From Flavobacteriaceae bacterium (lineage in GTDB: Bacteria; Bacteroidota; Bacteroidia; Flavobacteriales; Flavobacteriaceae), in contig CANLLR010000017.1 of NCBI GenBank assembly GCA_947491985.1, positions 1 through 57,843 of the forward strand: 57,843 bases of DNA, given 5' to 3'. The notes beneath the pieces are model-generated. The model saw nothing but the letters and a program-made list of their open reading frames with translations, was not told where the DNA came from and searched no databases. The translations under genes were made by a program, and so were the position numbers. Positions 43,715-52,314 of the stretch are shown here, in pieces. The stretch's first letter is position 1; every line of letters starts with the position of its first letter.

Positions 43715-45364
43715 TTAAAACATTTGTGATTCGGGCGCGCTTACTATTTTAGTAACCAATAATTTAAGTCGGGGTTCTACCACCGAATTATTATTTGTAG
43801 TTAAATAAGTATTCCATACGTCTGTCCAATAATAATTTACATATCCTTGTAATAAAAAGGAATTCATATAATAATTAATTCTATCGGAATCGGCGACTTG
43901 AGCAAAAAGCGCATTACATAATTCAGAACAAAGCACATACGGATCAGATGCATCAGAAATTAATCCGCCGTTTTTTATCACATTTGAAATGTTTATTTTA
44001 GCGATAATAGAAGCATTGCCACTTATTCTATTAAATCCGTCAAGAAGTGATTCGGCCACTCTGTAACGAGCTATTAATGTAGAAGAAGAAATCCAACTTT
44101 TATCAAAATCGGGTGCCTGATAATACGCTGGATGACCCGCAACATTTTCGGGATCAAATACAATCATATTGGCTCCTGTTAAATAGGTGTTATGTACAAA
44201 ATTATTCCAAAATCCAATATAAAACTCTAATTGATTTGTGGCTGGATTTGGAATGGTCGCTTGCAAATAGGTGCATATTTCTGATATTTGTTGTAATGGT
44301 GATTTTATAATGGCTCCAATAGTTTCATCTGTGGCATTGGAATCGTCAATATCATAAAAATGCTGACTTTCCAATAACCTTCTCAAAACTGGTTCAATCT
44401 CGTAGCCATTATTAAATAAATCTAACGCTAATGGAGTAATGATATCGGTTTCTACCTCTGGAGTAATTGTGCCTTTTACAAAATAGATGTATAATTTACG
44501 ACAGATATTTTTTGCAGTAGCTTGTTGGTTAAAAATCATGTTTACAAAACTATCCAATTCAACATCCATTTCAGCTGCATTTGCGGCAGGATTTATTGTG
44601 ATCGAACCAAAAGCACTACTAAAAATTTTTGGGCTGGTATTGTGTTGCGAAAATTGATTGATTCCTTTGGGAATGCCAGTAATACTATCGATTATAGAAC
44701 GGTCATTTTTTCGCTTAAAGCCAGTCAAAACCCTAGCTGCTTGAACGATGTCGACTTCTGTATAATTTGTGTAATTTCCGGGTGCGATTTGTTCTCCCTT
44801 GCCAATTGTAAATAATTCGAAAAACTCACGAGCATAATTTTCGTTGGGTGAATTTTGATTATTGGACGTATTATTTAAATAATTGAGCATCGAATTATCT
44901 AGAGTTATTTTCCTCGCTAATGTTTTATAATTTCCGTAAGAATAATACATCAATAATCTTATATGATCATAAAATTCAGTTGCTGATCCTGCTCCATTAT
45001 TTTTTTCTACCGTAAATCGTGTCGATAAAAAATGTGTTAACTTGTATTTTAAAGTAAGACTATTTATAGCATTATACCACCACCAACCTGCTACAATAGA
45101 TACTTTACGGGATTGACCTGTAAATGTTATAGGGTTAGCCGTTGACTCTGTCCAAAAACCATCAGGGGCTGCAGTTGGTTGCGGATCAAAAGGTAAATTT
45201 ATTGTTAGCGGTTCATTCTGCAACAATACATCTAAGGCTTGAGCTGGCGTTAATACCGAAAATTGATCAATTCCAACTTTAGTATATTTAAAAGATGCTC
45301 TTCGCAACAAATGTTTTGCAAAAGCTACTCCCAGAACAGTTGTATTCGGATTTAAAGAAGCCAT
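43715..45364 (-). CDS. DUF1800 protein
   Basis: The 549-residue protein opens with LLRRASFKYTKVGIDQF, the usual DUF1800 start, and has WWWYNAINS, NENYAREFFELFTIGKG and QAARVLTGFKRKND, then KNICRKLYIYFV in the middle, which are family landmarks. No signal peptide is visible, although the partner DUF1501 protein is exported; it may use an unusual route or be a cytoplasmic partner. The DUF1800/DUF1501 pair occurs together in many bacteria; its role is unknown. The two genes are 11 bases apart, DUF1800 first. Confidence 0.88.
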   Translation of the reverse strand: MASLNPNTTVLGVAFAKHLLRRASFKYTKVGIDQFSVLTPAQALDVLLQNEPLTINLPFDPQPTAAPDGFWTESTANPITFTGQSRKVSIVAGWWWYNAINSLTLKYKLTHFLSTRFTVEKNNGAGSATEFYDHIRLLMYYSYGNYKTLARKITLDNSMLNYLNNTSNNQNSPNENYAREFFELFTIGKGEQIAPGNYTNYTEVDIVQAARVLTGFKRKNDRSIIDSITGIPKGINQFSQHNTSPKIFSSAFGSITINPAANAAEMDVELDSFVNMIFNQQATAKNICRKLYIYFVKGTITPEVETDIITPLALDLFNNGYEIEPVLRRLLESQHFYDIDDSNATDETIGAIIKSPLQQISEICTYLQATIPNPATNQLEFYIGFWNNFVHNTYLTGANMIVFDPENVAGHPAYYQAPDFDKSWISSSTLIARYRVAESLLDGFNRISGNASIIAKINISNVIKNGGLISDASDPYVLCSELCNALFAQVADSDRINYYMNSFLLQGYVNYYWTDVWNTYLTTNNNSVVEPRLKLLVTKIVSAPESQMF

Positions 45365-45448
45365 AATTGGTAATTATAAATTCAAATTGGAAAATATAAA
45401 ACTACACTTTTTTTTTAAGTAATAAATCAAAAACAAATAAATTCATAA

Positions 45449-46873
45449 TTACTCTTCAAAACTATCGTCTTTAAATCCAATCAAATACAATTTATCTTTG
45501 GCTCTTGTGATGGCGGTGTACAACCAACGAACGTAATCTTTATCAATACCGTCGGGCAAATATGGCTGTTCTATAAAAACCGTATTCCATTGTCCACCTT
45601 GACTTTTGTGACACGTTATAGCATAGGAAAATTTAACTTGCAAACCATTGAAAAATTCGTTTTCCTTTACTTTTTGAAACTTCGCGTATTTGGTCGTTAG
45701 ATGTTCGTAATCTTTCATGACTTCTTCATATAACTGATTGGATTGCTCGTAGGTCAAGGAAGGTGATTCGCTTTTTAAAGTATCTAAAATCAAAACGGTT
45801 TCAAACGGAATTTGATTAGGATAATCGACCATTCGTATTTTGACTTTAGCGAAGTTAAATCCGTACAACTCTTTAAAACTATAAATTTCTAACACTTCTA
45901 TAATATCACCATTGGCAATAAACCCCGCTTCATCTTTTTCTTTAAGCCAAAAATAATTGTTTTTTACTACCATCAAAAAATCGCCTGTCGACAAATCACT
46001 TTCTTTATCTAAAATTTTAGTCCGAATTTGTTCATTATATTGATTCGCTCGTTTGTTCGAACGTACAATAAAAGCTGTATCTTCAATCGAATAATTGCTG
46101 TAGGCTTGGTTTATGGCATCCTGAATATCATAACCATCGGTGAGACGAACAATATCTTTAAATCCTTTGAGTTTGAATTTAAATTCGGAAAGAAAACTGT
46201 CTTTCAGCAATTCACGCAATTCAGTGGCGTTGTATAAAATTCCGGAATTCAACTCCTGTCGCATCACTTCATCGAGCTCAATCCAATCTACTTTTTTATC
46301 GTAATTGAGTTCTAAGGAATCGGTGTTTAATGCGGGTGAAATATCCAAGTTCACTGGCGGAAGTTGCGCAGTATCACCGAGTAAAATCATTTTACAATTT
46401 TCGCCACTATAAATGTAGGATATCAAATCGTCGAGCAAGCTGCCATTTTCATACATTTTACTATCGGTGGCAACATCAGAAATCATCGAAGCTTCATCGA
46501 CTATAAAAATGGTGTTTTTGTGTTTATTTTGTTGCAGGGTAAAAGCAACTCCTCCACCACTCGCCTTTTTTGGAAAATATATTTTTTTATGAATGGTAAA
46601 TGCAGGTTTGTTTGAATAATTGGCTATGACTTTGGCAGCGCGACCAGTTGGAGCTAGTAAAACGTATTTTTTATTGACTTCAATTAAGTGATTTACAATG
46701 GTAGAAATAACCGTTGTTTTTCCGGTTCCAGCATATCCTTTGAGAACAAAAATTGCATCATTATTTATATTGGTGATGAACACTGCAATTTTCTGAAAAA
46801 AAGCATCTTGTTTAATAGTAGGATTAAACGGGAAGTTTTTGGATAAAATAGAATAGAAATTTTTCAATAGCAA
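45449..46873 (-). CDS. RecD-like ATP-dependent DNA helicase/exodeoxyribonuclease
   Basis: The 474-residue superfamily 1B helicase has a P-loop GYAGTGKTTVIS (about 45-56), LLAPTGRAAKVI, a Walker B FIVDEASMISD, LLGDTAQLPPV (motif III), and the late SYAITCHKSQGGQWNTVFIE and VRWLYTAITRAKDKLYLIG. These are the RecD/TraA-like motifs. It is short, with no N-terminal extra domain. The start at 46873 is TTG, and no ATG lies near; a second TTG two codons on could serve. It diverges from the DUF3822 gene and stands alone. Confidence 0.88.
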   Translation of the reverse strand: MLLKNFYSILSKNFPFNPTIKQDAFFQKIAVFITNINNDAIFVLKGYAGTGKTTVISTIVNHLIEVNKKYVLLAPTGRAAKVIANYSNKPAFTIHKKIYFPKKASGGGVAFTLQQNKHKNTIFIVDEASMISDVATDSKMYENGSLLDDLISYIYSGENCKMILLGDTAQLPPVNLDISPALNTDSLELNYDKKVDWIELDEVMRQELNSGILYNATELRELLKDSFLSEFKFKLKGFKDIVRLTDGYDIQDAINQAYSNYSIEDTAFIVRSNKRANQYNEQIRTKILDKESDLSTGDFLMVVKNNYFWLKEKDEAGFIANGDIIEVLEIYSFKELYGFNFAKVKIRMVDYPNQIPFETVLILDTLKSESPSLTYEQSNQLYEEVMKDYEHLTTKYAKFQKVKENEFFNGLQVKFSYAITCHKSQGGQWNTVFIEQPYLPDGIDKDYVRWLYTAITRAKDKLYLIGFKDDSFEE

Positions 46874-47040
46874 AAATCAATTACAAAAGTCAATAGCAAT
46901 TACAAATATCAATGCAAATTGCAAAATTCAATTTCAAAAAATTAAACATGAAACATTACAAAGATAGCGTTTTCAATAGCAATGTCAATTATAAAAGTCA
47001 ATTTCAATTTTTAAAAATTTAATACGTGAAATTGTTATAG
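46874..47040. repeat. Low-complexity spacer of CAATTACAAA/CAATTTCAAAA words
   Basis: This stretch consists of reiterated short words such as CAATAGCAA, AATTACAAA, GTCAATTTC, AAAAGTCAAT. The divergent spacer upstream of both the helicase and the DUF3822 gene is built from them. No hairpin or gene is apparent. Confidence 0.6.
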
Positions 47041-47055
47041 CCGTTGATTTTAGAT

Positions 47056-47086
47056 ATTGAAATTGCGCTTTTTATTCGTAAGTTTG
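47056..47086 (+). promoter_or_regulatory. Promoter of the DUF3822-rsmD operon
   Basis: TAAGTTTG at 47079-47086 fits TAnnTTTG; ATTG at 47056-47059 is a partial -33 with 19 bases between. The ATG is at 47106. Confidence 0.55.
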
Positions 47087-47105
47087 CCATGTTTTAAAAT
47101 CGATT

Positions 47106-47912
47106 ATGACCACGAGTATTACAGATAAAACCTATAAAAAACTAGCGATTCAAGTTGCCTTGAATGGTTTGGCGTTTTGTGTTTTTGACACATTACGTGA
47201 GCAACCCATCGTGTTACAACACATTCATTTTGATAGTTTTCAGCGCAGTGGTAAAGTGGAAGATTTGTTTGCAAACGTATTTAGCGAACATCCTGAGTTG
47301 CATGATAACTACGATGAAATAGTAATCATTCACAGTAATAATCTTTCGACTTTTGTTCCGACGGCTTTGTTTGACGAAGAGTTTTTAGGAAGTTATTTAC
47401 AATACAATACCAAAGTCTTTGAAACCGATTTTTTTGCCTTTGATGCGTTACCCAATTATGAGATGAACAACGTTTACATTCCGTATATAAACATGAATAA
47501 TTTTTTCATTGATCACTACGGTTCGTTTGATTACAAGCACGCCAACAGTATTTTGGTTCCGCAATTGCTGAACATTTCAAAAAACAGCGACGAGCGCAAG
47601 ATGTTTGTCCACCTCAGTGATAGCCATTTTGAAATTGTGGTATTGCAAAACAAAAAATTGCTTTTCTACAACTCGTTCGATTATAAGACACCTGAAGATT
47701 TTATTTATTTTGTTCTTTTTACAGCCGAACAATTGCAATTAAATCCCGAGCAATTTAAATTAGAAGTATTGGGAAGCATTTCTGCAAACGATGCCTTTTA
47801 CCAAATAGCCTACAAATATATCCGAAACGTATCACTATTGGACGTTTCAGAATTTAAAAATTCGTTTACGGAAAAAGAAAACCGCGAACACTTTATCCTC
47901 CTTCACTCGTGA
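47106..47912 (+). CDS. DUF3822 protein
   Basis: The 268-residue protein has an ASKHA-like, actin-type fold pattern: the first strands read YKKLAIQVALNGLAFCVFD, followed by VIIHSNNLSTFVPTALF in the middle and MFVHLSDSHFEIVVLQNKKLLFYNSF in the second half. DUF3822 is found next to rsmD in Bacteroidota. Its role is not established. It overlaps the rsmD start by four bases (GTGA), so the two are translationally coupled. Confidence 0.88.
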   Translation: MTTSITDKTYKKLAIQVALNGLAFCVFDTLREQPIVLQHIHFDSFQRSGKVEDLFANVFSEHPELHDNYDEIVIIHSNNLSTFVPTALFDEEFLGSYLQYNTKVFETDFFAFDALPNYEMNNVYIPYINMNNFFIDHYGSFDYKHANSILVPQLLNISKNSDERKMFVHLSDSHFEIVVLQNKKLLFYNSFDYKTPEDFIYFVLFTAEQLQLNPEQFKLEVLGSISANDAFYQIAYKYIRNVSLLDVSEFKNSFTEKENREHFILLHS

Positions 47913-48463
47913 GAATCATTTCTGGCAAATACAAAGGCCGACGCATAACAGCCCCAAAAAACCTTCCTGTTCGTCCAACAACCGACATGAGTAAAGAAGC
48001 TTTGTTCAATGTGTTGAATAATCATTTTAACTTTTCTGAACTTACCATTTTGGATTTATTTTCGGGAACGGGCAATATAAGTTACGAATTTGGCTCTCGT
48101 GGTTGCGAAGCCATCATTGCTGTGGATGGTGATATGGGTTGTGTCAATTTTATTAAGAAGACAGCCAAAGAATTCGATCTGAATATTACTGCAATAAAAA
48201 ATGATGTCTTTCAATTTTTAGAAAAACACAAAGCAACCTACGACATTATTTTTGCTGATCCACCCTACGGAATGGAGCAAAACCAATTTGAAAAACTTAT
48301 CGAACTTATTTTTGAAAGCGAATTATTAGACGAAGCAGGTATGCTAGTTGTTGAACATTCAAAACACACCAAACTCAACCACATGATGCATTTTTCGTTT
48401 CAGAAAAATTATGGCGGATCGGTATTTTCGTTTTATGAATTTGGAGAAGAAGTACCTGAGTAA
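47909..48463 (+). CDS. rsmD: 16S rRNA (guanine966-N2)-methyltransferase RsmD
   Basis: RsmD methylates G966 of 16S rRNA. The 184-residue protein shows MRIISGKYKGRRI, RPTTDMSKEALFNVL, the SAM-binding LDLFSGTGNISYEFGSRG and the catalytic motif FADPPYGMEQNQ. The start codon is GTG at 47909, within the stop of DUF3822 (GTGA); this is the only start that gives the conserved N-terminus. The C-terminal KNYGGSVFSFYEF is standard. The RNase P RNA gene converges immediately downstream. Confidence 0.95.
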   Translation: MRIISGKYKGRRITAPKNLPVRPTTDMSKEALFNVLNNHFNFSELTILDLFSGTGNISYEFGSRGCEAIIAVDGDMGCVNFIKKTAKEFDLNITAIKNDVFQFLEKHKATYDIIFADPPYGMEQNQFEKLIELIFESELLDEAGMLVVEHSKHTKLNHMMHFSFQKNYGGSVFSFYEFGEEVPE

Positions 48464-48472
48464 TTCAAAAAA

Positions 48473-48778
48473 AAGCAGACCTATAAGCCGGATTCTGTCA
48501 CCAATACATTGATGCCTTATCATTTATCTAGTTCCGAAATTACTCTCGGAATCTATCTTTCTACCCTTCGACAACGGGCGAGTCACCCTTAACTATCGAT
48601 ATACTTGAAATTTCACCGCATAGAGTTTACCTGGTTTCACTACAGCTTAACCTGTACCTGCTTTCTGTTGCACTTGTCCTTTTCCGATTGCTCGAAACGA
48701 CGGATGTTATCCGCTATGCTACTCTGTGGTGTCCGGACTTTCCTCCCTAAAAAATAAGGGCGATAAGGTGGTCTGCGC
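48473..48778 (-). ncRNA. rnpB: RNase P RNA (bacterial type A)
   Basis: On the minus strand the conserved elements occur in order: GAGGAAAGTCCGGAC near the 5' end, ACAGAAAGCAGGTACAGG, GGTAAACTCTATGCGGTG, and ACAGAATCCGGCTTATA at the 3' end. The P1 helix is formed by GCAGACC (48776-48770) and GGTCTGC (48481-48475), and a run of T on the minus strand after it gives the terminator. The length is about 306 bases. The 5' and 3' ends are set from the P1 helix and may be off by a few bases. It tails the rsmD gene convergently. RNase P matures the 5' ends of tRNAs. Confidence 0.97.
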
Positions 48779-48824
48779 AGCAAATGTAATTATATTTAAT
48801 TATAAACATACAGTATCAATTGTT

Positions 48825-49580
48825 CTATTTGTGTTTGAACCAACAAGAAGTATCGTCTAAATATTTTTTAAACTCGGTGTTTACAGGGTATCCATGAATT
48901 ACATTTTCATTATACTGTGTTCGAACCAAATAATTAAAAGCACCCATATCGCCTGTATAAGAGCTCGTATTGTTTGAATTATATTTGAAATGTAAACTCC
49001 ATAAATCTTTTATAAAACGTTGGATCAAAATAATTTGACCCCCTATCACCCCGCAATTAAGTAATTTGTGGTTTTTGAAATTTACTTCAAAATCTTTATA
49101 ATTTGGAATTTCATTTCTCAAATGTTCAGAATGATTTTGCATCCAAGAATTACCTAATATTTTTGGTTCATCTCCGCAAAAAATGGCATTTGGATTATTT
49201 AGAAATAATGGTTCTAAAAATGGATTTTTTAGAACAACTACATCCGAAACATCTGTAAAAAAAATATTGTTTAAAAACTGAGCATTTTCCTTTATAAATT
49301 CATTGTAAACAAAATAACGAAAAACATTGGGATTGTATTTAGAATTATAATCGACTTTTATAAATTTAATAAAGGAGCTCTCATTAGCTTTACAGGTAGC
49401 ATCAGAGAAGTTATTGTGAAAAATAATACCTTGCAACTTTAATGCTGAAACAGATTTAGCCCAATCGGTTACAATTGAAAAATCATCATTTTTTAAAATC
49501 GTGTTTCTATTTACATCATAAACCCCTGTAATATGAGATGCCATAATAACATCTCGACTTATTTTAAAATTAACCATCAA
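48825..49580 (-). CDS. Nucleotide-diphospho-sugar glycosyltransferase-like protein
   Basis: The 251-residue protein has a GT-A-type pattern with a DxD-like motif in FFTDVSDVVVLKNPF, where Asp residues would bind the metal-sugar nucleotide. LLNCGVIGGQIILIQRFIKDLW and TGDMGAFNYLVRTQYN follow, as in hexosyl-transferase-like proteins that process cell-surface glycans. I cannot name the family further. It overlaps the preceding GT2 gene by four bases and forms a two-gene unit with it, located just upstream of rnpB on the same strand. Confidence 0.7.
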   Translation of the reverse strand: MMVNFKISRDVIMASHITGVYDVNRNTILKNDDFSIVTDWAKSVSALKLQGIIFHNNFSDATCKANESSFIKFIKVDYNSKYNPNVFRYFVYNEFIKENAQFLNNIFFTDVSDVVVLKNPFLEPLFLNNPNAIFCGDEPKILGNSWMQNHSEHLRNEIPNYKDFEVNFKNHKLLNCGVIGGQIILIQRFIKDLWSLHFKYNSNNTSSYTGDMGAFNYLVRTQYNENVIHGYPVNTEFKKYLDDTSCWFKHK

Positions 49581-50221
49581 ATCAGACTTTGTTTTTTAAC
49601 TTTTGCAGTAATACTATTAGGATTGTTTCTATAATAAATATAAGTGCGTAAATTCAATTTTTGAACCATAAATTGTTGCTCAGCTCTTTCATAAAAATGG
49701 GCATCAGCGCCGTACATATCATGAAAATTAAGACTTTTAAAAACTTCTTTTTTTCCGAATAAAGTTGCAAACAAAATACAATCGTCAACATGAATAACTT
49801 GGCTCGTATCAAAACGGTCCGGAACATAGTAATCATGCTCGTGGTTTACAACTGTTTCGGTTGTTGAAGCAATCAAATCTAGCGAACTCATTTCGGATAA
49901 ACAAACACTTAAATGATTGGGTTTATATTCGTCATCAGCATCAATAATTGTGATAAATTCACCTTGACTTAAAAGAATGCCACGATTAATAGATTCCGCT
50001 TGACTACAATTTTTATGTCGTACATAAATAATCTTTTCTTCATGTTCAATTGCATATTTTAGTAATAAACTTTCAAAATCTAAAGTACTCCCATCGTCAA
50101 CAATTATGAGCTCAAAATTAGTAAACGACTGACTCAAAACTGAATCTATAGCACGTTTAACAATATCAAACGGCGTATTGTAAACTGACATTAGAACTGA
50201 TATCTTAATTTTTAAACTCAT
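49577..50221 (-). CDS. Glycosyltransferase family 2
   Basis: The 214-residue protein is a short GT2 enzyme: KISVLMSVYNTPFDIVKRAIDSVLSQSF, FELIIVDDGSTLDFE, ESINRGILLSQGEFITIIDADDEYKPNH (DxD site), and a short C-terminal part with DAHFYERAEQQFMVQKL. The length is at the low end for GT2 but shows the complete catalytic domain. It likely transfers a sugar onto a glycan or lipid on the cytoplasmic side. The GT-like gene downstream overlaps its stop. No complete polysaccharide locus is nearby. Confidence 0.9.
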   Translation of the reverse strand: MSLKIKISVLMSVYNTPFDIVKRAIDSVLSQSFTNFELIIVDDGSTLDFESLLLKYAIEHEEKIIYVRHKNCSQAESINRGILLSQGEFITIIDADDEYKPNHLSVCLSEMSSLDLIASTTETVVNHEHDYYVPDRFDTSQVIHVDDCILFATLFGKKEVFKSLNFHDMYGADAHFYERAEQQFMVQKLNLRTYIYYRNNPNSITAKVKKQSLI

Positions 50222-50353
50222 AGTATTGTTATCAAATTATTTTGTTCGGCAAGCTACTAACTTATATTAATAATTACATTAATTTACTTTAAAATTTATT
50301 TACTAGCTGAATTGATGTTTCAGATAGTATAAAGTAATCAGGCAAAATACTAA

Positions 50354-50385
50354 TTTGGAATTCGTAATTATTCCGTCTATATTTG
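50354..50385 (+). promoter_or_regulatory. Promoter of dnaX
   Basis: TTTG (50354-50357) and TATATTTG (50378-50385) are separated by 20 bases, a full match to the Bacteroidota -33 TTTG / -7 TAnnTTTG pattern. The ATG used for dnaX is at 50403. The frame upstream to 50355 covers the promoter and is not used. Confidence 0.75.
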
Positions 50386-50402
50386 TAATCCAATTCAATT
50401 TC

Positions 50403-51485
50403 ATGGAACAATTTGTAGTATCGGCACGAAAATACCGTCCGCAGACATTTAAAGATGTGGTCGGACAAAAAGCCATTACCAATACTTTGTTGAATGCTAT
50501 AGAAACCAATCACTTGGCATCTGCCTTATTATTTACAGGGCCAAGGGGTGTTGGAAAAACAACGTGTGCTCGAATCTTAGCGCGAAAAATCAACCAACCC
50601 GGTTACGATGATCCAAACGAAGATTTTGCATTTAATGTTTTTGAATTAGATGCTGCTTCGAACAATTCAGTAGATGATATTCGGAATTTGATTGACCAAG
50701 TGCGAATTCCACCACAAACCGGACAATACAAAGTGTACATTATTGATGAGGTGCACATGTTGTCTTCACAAGCTTTTAATGCGTTTTTAAAAACATTAGA
50801 AGAGCCACCGAAACACGCCATTTTTATATTGGCGACGACGGAAAAACACAAAATTATTCCGACCATTTTATCGCGTTGTCAGATTTTTGATTTCAAACGC
50901 ATTACAGTGAAAGATGCCAAAGAACATTTGGCTGAAGTCGCACAAAGTCAAGGCGTACAATTTGAAGACGATGCATTACATATCATTGCTCAAAAAGCCG
51001 ATGGTGCCATGCGCGATGCTTTGTCTATTTTTGACAGAGTGGTTTCTTTTTGTGGAAATAATTTGACACGTCAAGCCGTTACGGAGAATTTGAACGTGTT
51101 GGATTATGAGACATATATTAAGGTAACTGATTTAATTCTGGCCAACAACATTCCCGATATTTTAGTCGCTTATAATGAAATTTTATCCAAAGGATTTGAT
51201 GGTCACCACTTTATAGCTGGATTGGCTTCACACTTTAGAGATTTATTAGTTTCAAAAAATCCAGCTACATTGATTTTATTAGAAGCTGGTGAGCAAGCAC
51301 AAAAAATGTATGGCGAACAAGCGCTAAAATGCACCGGTGATTTTTTACTTAAAGGAATTGAAATTGCTAACGATTGTGATTTAAAGTTTAAAGTCTCGCA
51401 AAACCAACGATTGCTTGTAGAACTTGCTCTTATGCAACTTTGCTCTATCACTTTTGATGGAGAAAAAAAAAAGTTGACTTTATAA
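50403..51485 (+). CDS. dnaX: DNA polymerase III gamma/tau subunit, zero-frame (gamma-like) product
   Basis: The clamp-loader ATPase of the replisome. The zero frame encodes 360 residues: Walker A GPRGVGKTT (46-54), FELDAASNNSVDDIRNL, Walker B VYIIDEVHMLS, the sensor-1 LATTEKHKIIPTILSRCQ and domain III to about 350. The zinc-binding Cys cluster usual after Walker A in many DnaX proteins is missing (RKINQPGYDDPNEDF instead), which I recall for Flavobacterium too. The frame ends three codons after an A10 run, with TAA at 51483-51485. The tau part continues in the -1 frame. ATG 50403 is chosen because MEQFVVSARKYRPQTF is the standard start. Confidence 0.92.
   Translation: MEQFVVSARKYRPQTFKDVVGQKAITNTLLNAIETNHLASALLFTGPRGVGKTTCARILARKINQPGYDDPNEDFAFNVFELDAASNNSVDDIRNLIDQVRIPPQTGQYKVYIIDEVHMLSSQAFNAFLKTLEEPPKHAIFILATTEKHKIIPTILSRCQIFDFKRITVKDAKEHLAEVAQSQGVQFEDDALHIIAQKADGAMRDALSIFDRVVSFCGNNLTRQAVTENLNVLDYETYIKVTDLILANNIPDILVAYNEILSKGFDGHHFIAGLASHFRDLLVSKNPATLILLEAGEQAQKMYGEQALKCTGDFLLKGIEIANDCDLKFKVSQNQRLLVELALMQLCSITFDGEKKKLTL
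51463..51473 (+). promoter_or_regulatory. Slippery A10-G run (A AAA AAG heptamer in zero frame) of dnaX
   Basis: Ten A residues (51463-51472) are followed by G. In zero-frame register the last seven bases are A AAA AAG (51467-51473), the same heptamer as in E. coli dnaX. GGAG lies at 51459-51462. The -1 frame then stays open to 52249, while the zero frame stops 9 bases later. Ribosomal -1 shifting, RNA-polymerase slippage on A10, or a homopolymer error would each explain it. No strong downstream stem is seen. Confidence 0.7.
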
Positions 51486-52249
51486 TTCCACCCACCTATT
51501 TTAAAAGAATTGATTATTCGATAGTTGAGTCTGAAAGTGTAAAGGTCAAAGTCGAAAGTGCGAAGTTGGAAGTCGAAAGTACGAAGTTGGAAGTCGAAAG
51601 TACGAAGTGGGAAGATGGAAATGAGAAGGTGGAAGTTGGAAAAACGAAGTTGGAAGATGATGTAACTGCTGAAAATAATGATGCAATTGCTTCGCCCCTC
51701 TCAACAATCCAACCAATAACCCACAACCCACAACCGACAACTCTCAGCAAACCACAAACAACCCACAACCAACAATCTACAACAACCGAAACGAAAGTTT
51801 CCAGCCTTTCACTATCCAGTATAAAAGCTAAAAAAGAATTACTAGAAGCACAAAAAGGCATTGTAAAAGAAGTAGTTCATTTGCCAAGTGAAGCTTTTAC
51901 TGAAACTGAAATGCAAGCTTTTTGGTTTAAATATGCCGATCGTTTGGGTGATAAAGGGTATAAAATCATGGAATCGCTATTGCGGATTAATGACCCGAGA
52001 TTAGAGGGAGTCACAATAATTCATGAGTTACCCAATGCTAGTTCTTCAATTGATTTCGAAAAAGAAAAATATGATCTACTTACCTATTTACGAAGTCATT
52101 TGCACAACCATGACATCGCTATTGAAGTGCGAATTAATGAAAGTATTGAAAGTAAAAAAGCATTTACCACTGTAGAAAAATTCAATCGTTTGAACGAAAT
52201 CAATCCGAATTTAGAAGTGTTGAAAAAGACGTTTGATTTGGATTTGTAA
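51473..52249 (+). CDS. dnaX: Tau extension of DnaX, -1 frame
   Basis: From 51473 the frame in -1 register is open for 258 codons to a TAA at 52247-52249; joined to residue 357 of the zero frame it gives a protein of about 615 aa. The segment starts VDFIIPPTYFKRIDYSIVE, then a repeat-rich linker (51549 to about 51770) and a final folded domain (VVHLPSEAFTETEMQAFWFKYA, KGYKIMESLLRIN, EVLKKTFDLDL), which looks like the C-terminal domain of Bacteroidota DnaX that binds the polymerase. A TTG at 51566 or other internal starts are less likely. This supports a tau/gamma arrangement. Confidence 0.78.
   Translation, partial: VDFIIPPTYFKRIDYSIVESESVKVKVESAKLEVESTKLEVESTKWEDGNEKVEVGKTKLEDDVTAENNDAIASPLSTIQPITHNPQPTTLSKPQTTHNQQSTTTETKVSSLSLSSIKAKKELLEAQKGIVKEVVHLPSEAFTETEMQAFWFKYADRLGDKGYKIMESLLRINDPRLEGVTIIHELPNASSSIDFEKEKYDLLTYLRSHLHNHDIAIEVRINESIESKKAFTTVEKFNRLNEINPNLEVLKKTFDLDL
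51549..51655 (+). repeat. 21-bp tandem repeat in the dnaX linker
   Basis: About five 21-base units follow one another, each starting AAGTCGAAAGT or a changed form and ending near CGAAGTTGG. They encode repeated VESTKLE-like heptads (charged, helix-friendly) in the tau linker. The last units are diverged. A second array of CCCACAAC-type words at about 51719-51773 follows and codes for Thr/Gln/Pro/His-rich sequence. Period 21 keeps the frame. Confidence 0.85.
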
Positions 52250-52314
52250 ACTTCTCTATACAATTTCATCTCTGTTTCACTCCGATAAAATCACTCGAAG
52301 AGACGTATTTATTT

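Noticed and set aside
48825..50221. Polysaccharide biosynthesis island
   Set aside because: There are only two glycosyltransferase genes, without flippase, polymerase or sugar-nucleotide genes. Composition matches the neighbours.
51549..51773. Possible CRISPR array
   Set aside because: The units are contiguous with no unique spacers, have a period of 21, and are in coding frame. No cas genes are near.
51514..51861. Minus-strand frame of 115 codons through the dnaX linker, Ser/Thr/Phe-rich
   Set aside because: It is the shadow of the 21-base tandem repeat and the word array; the plus-strand -1 frame is continuous with DnaX.
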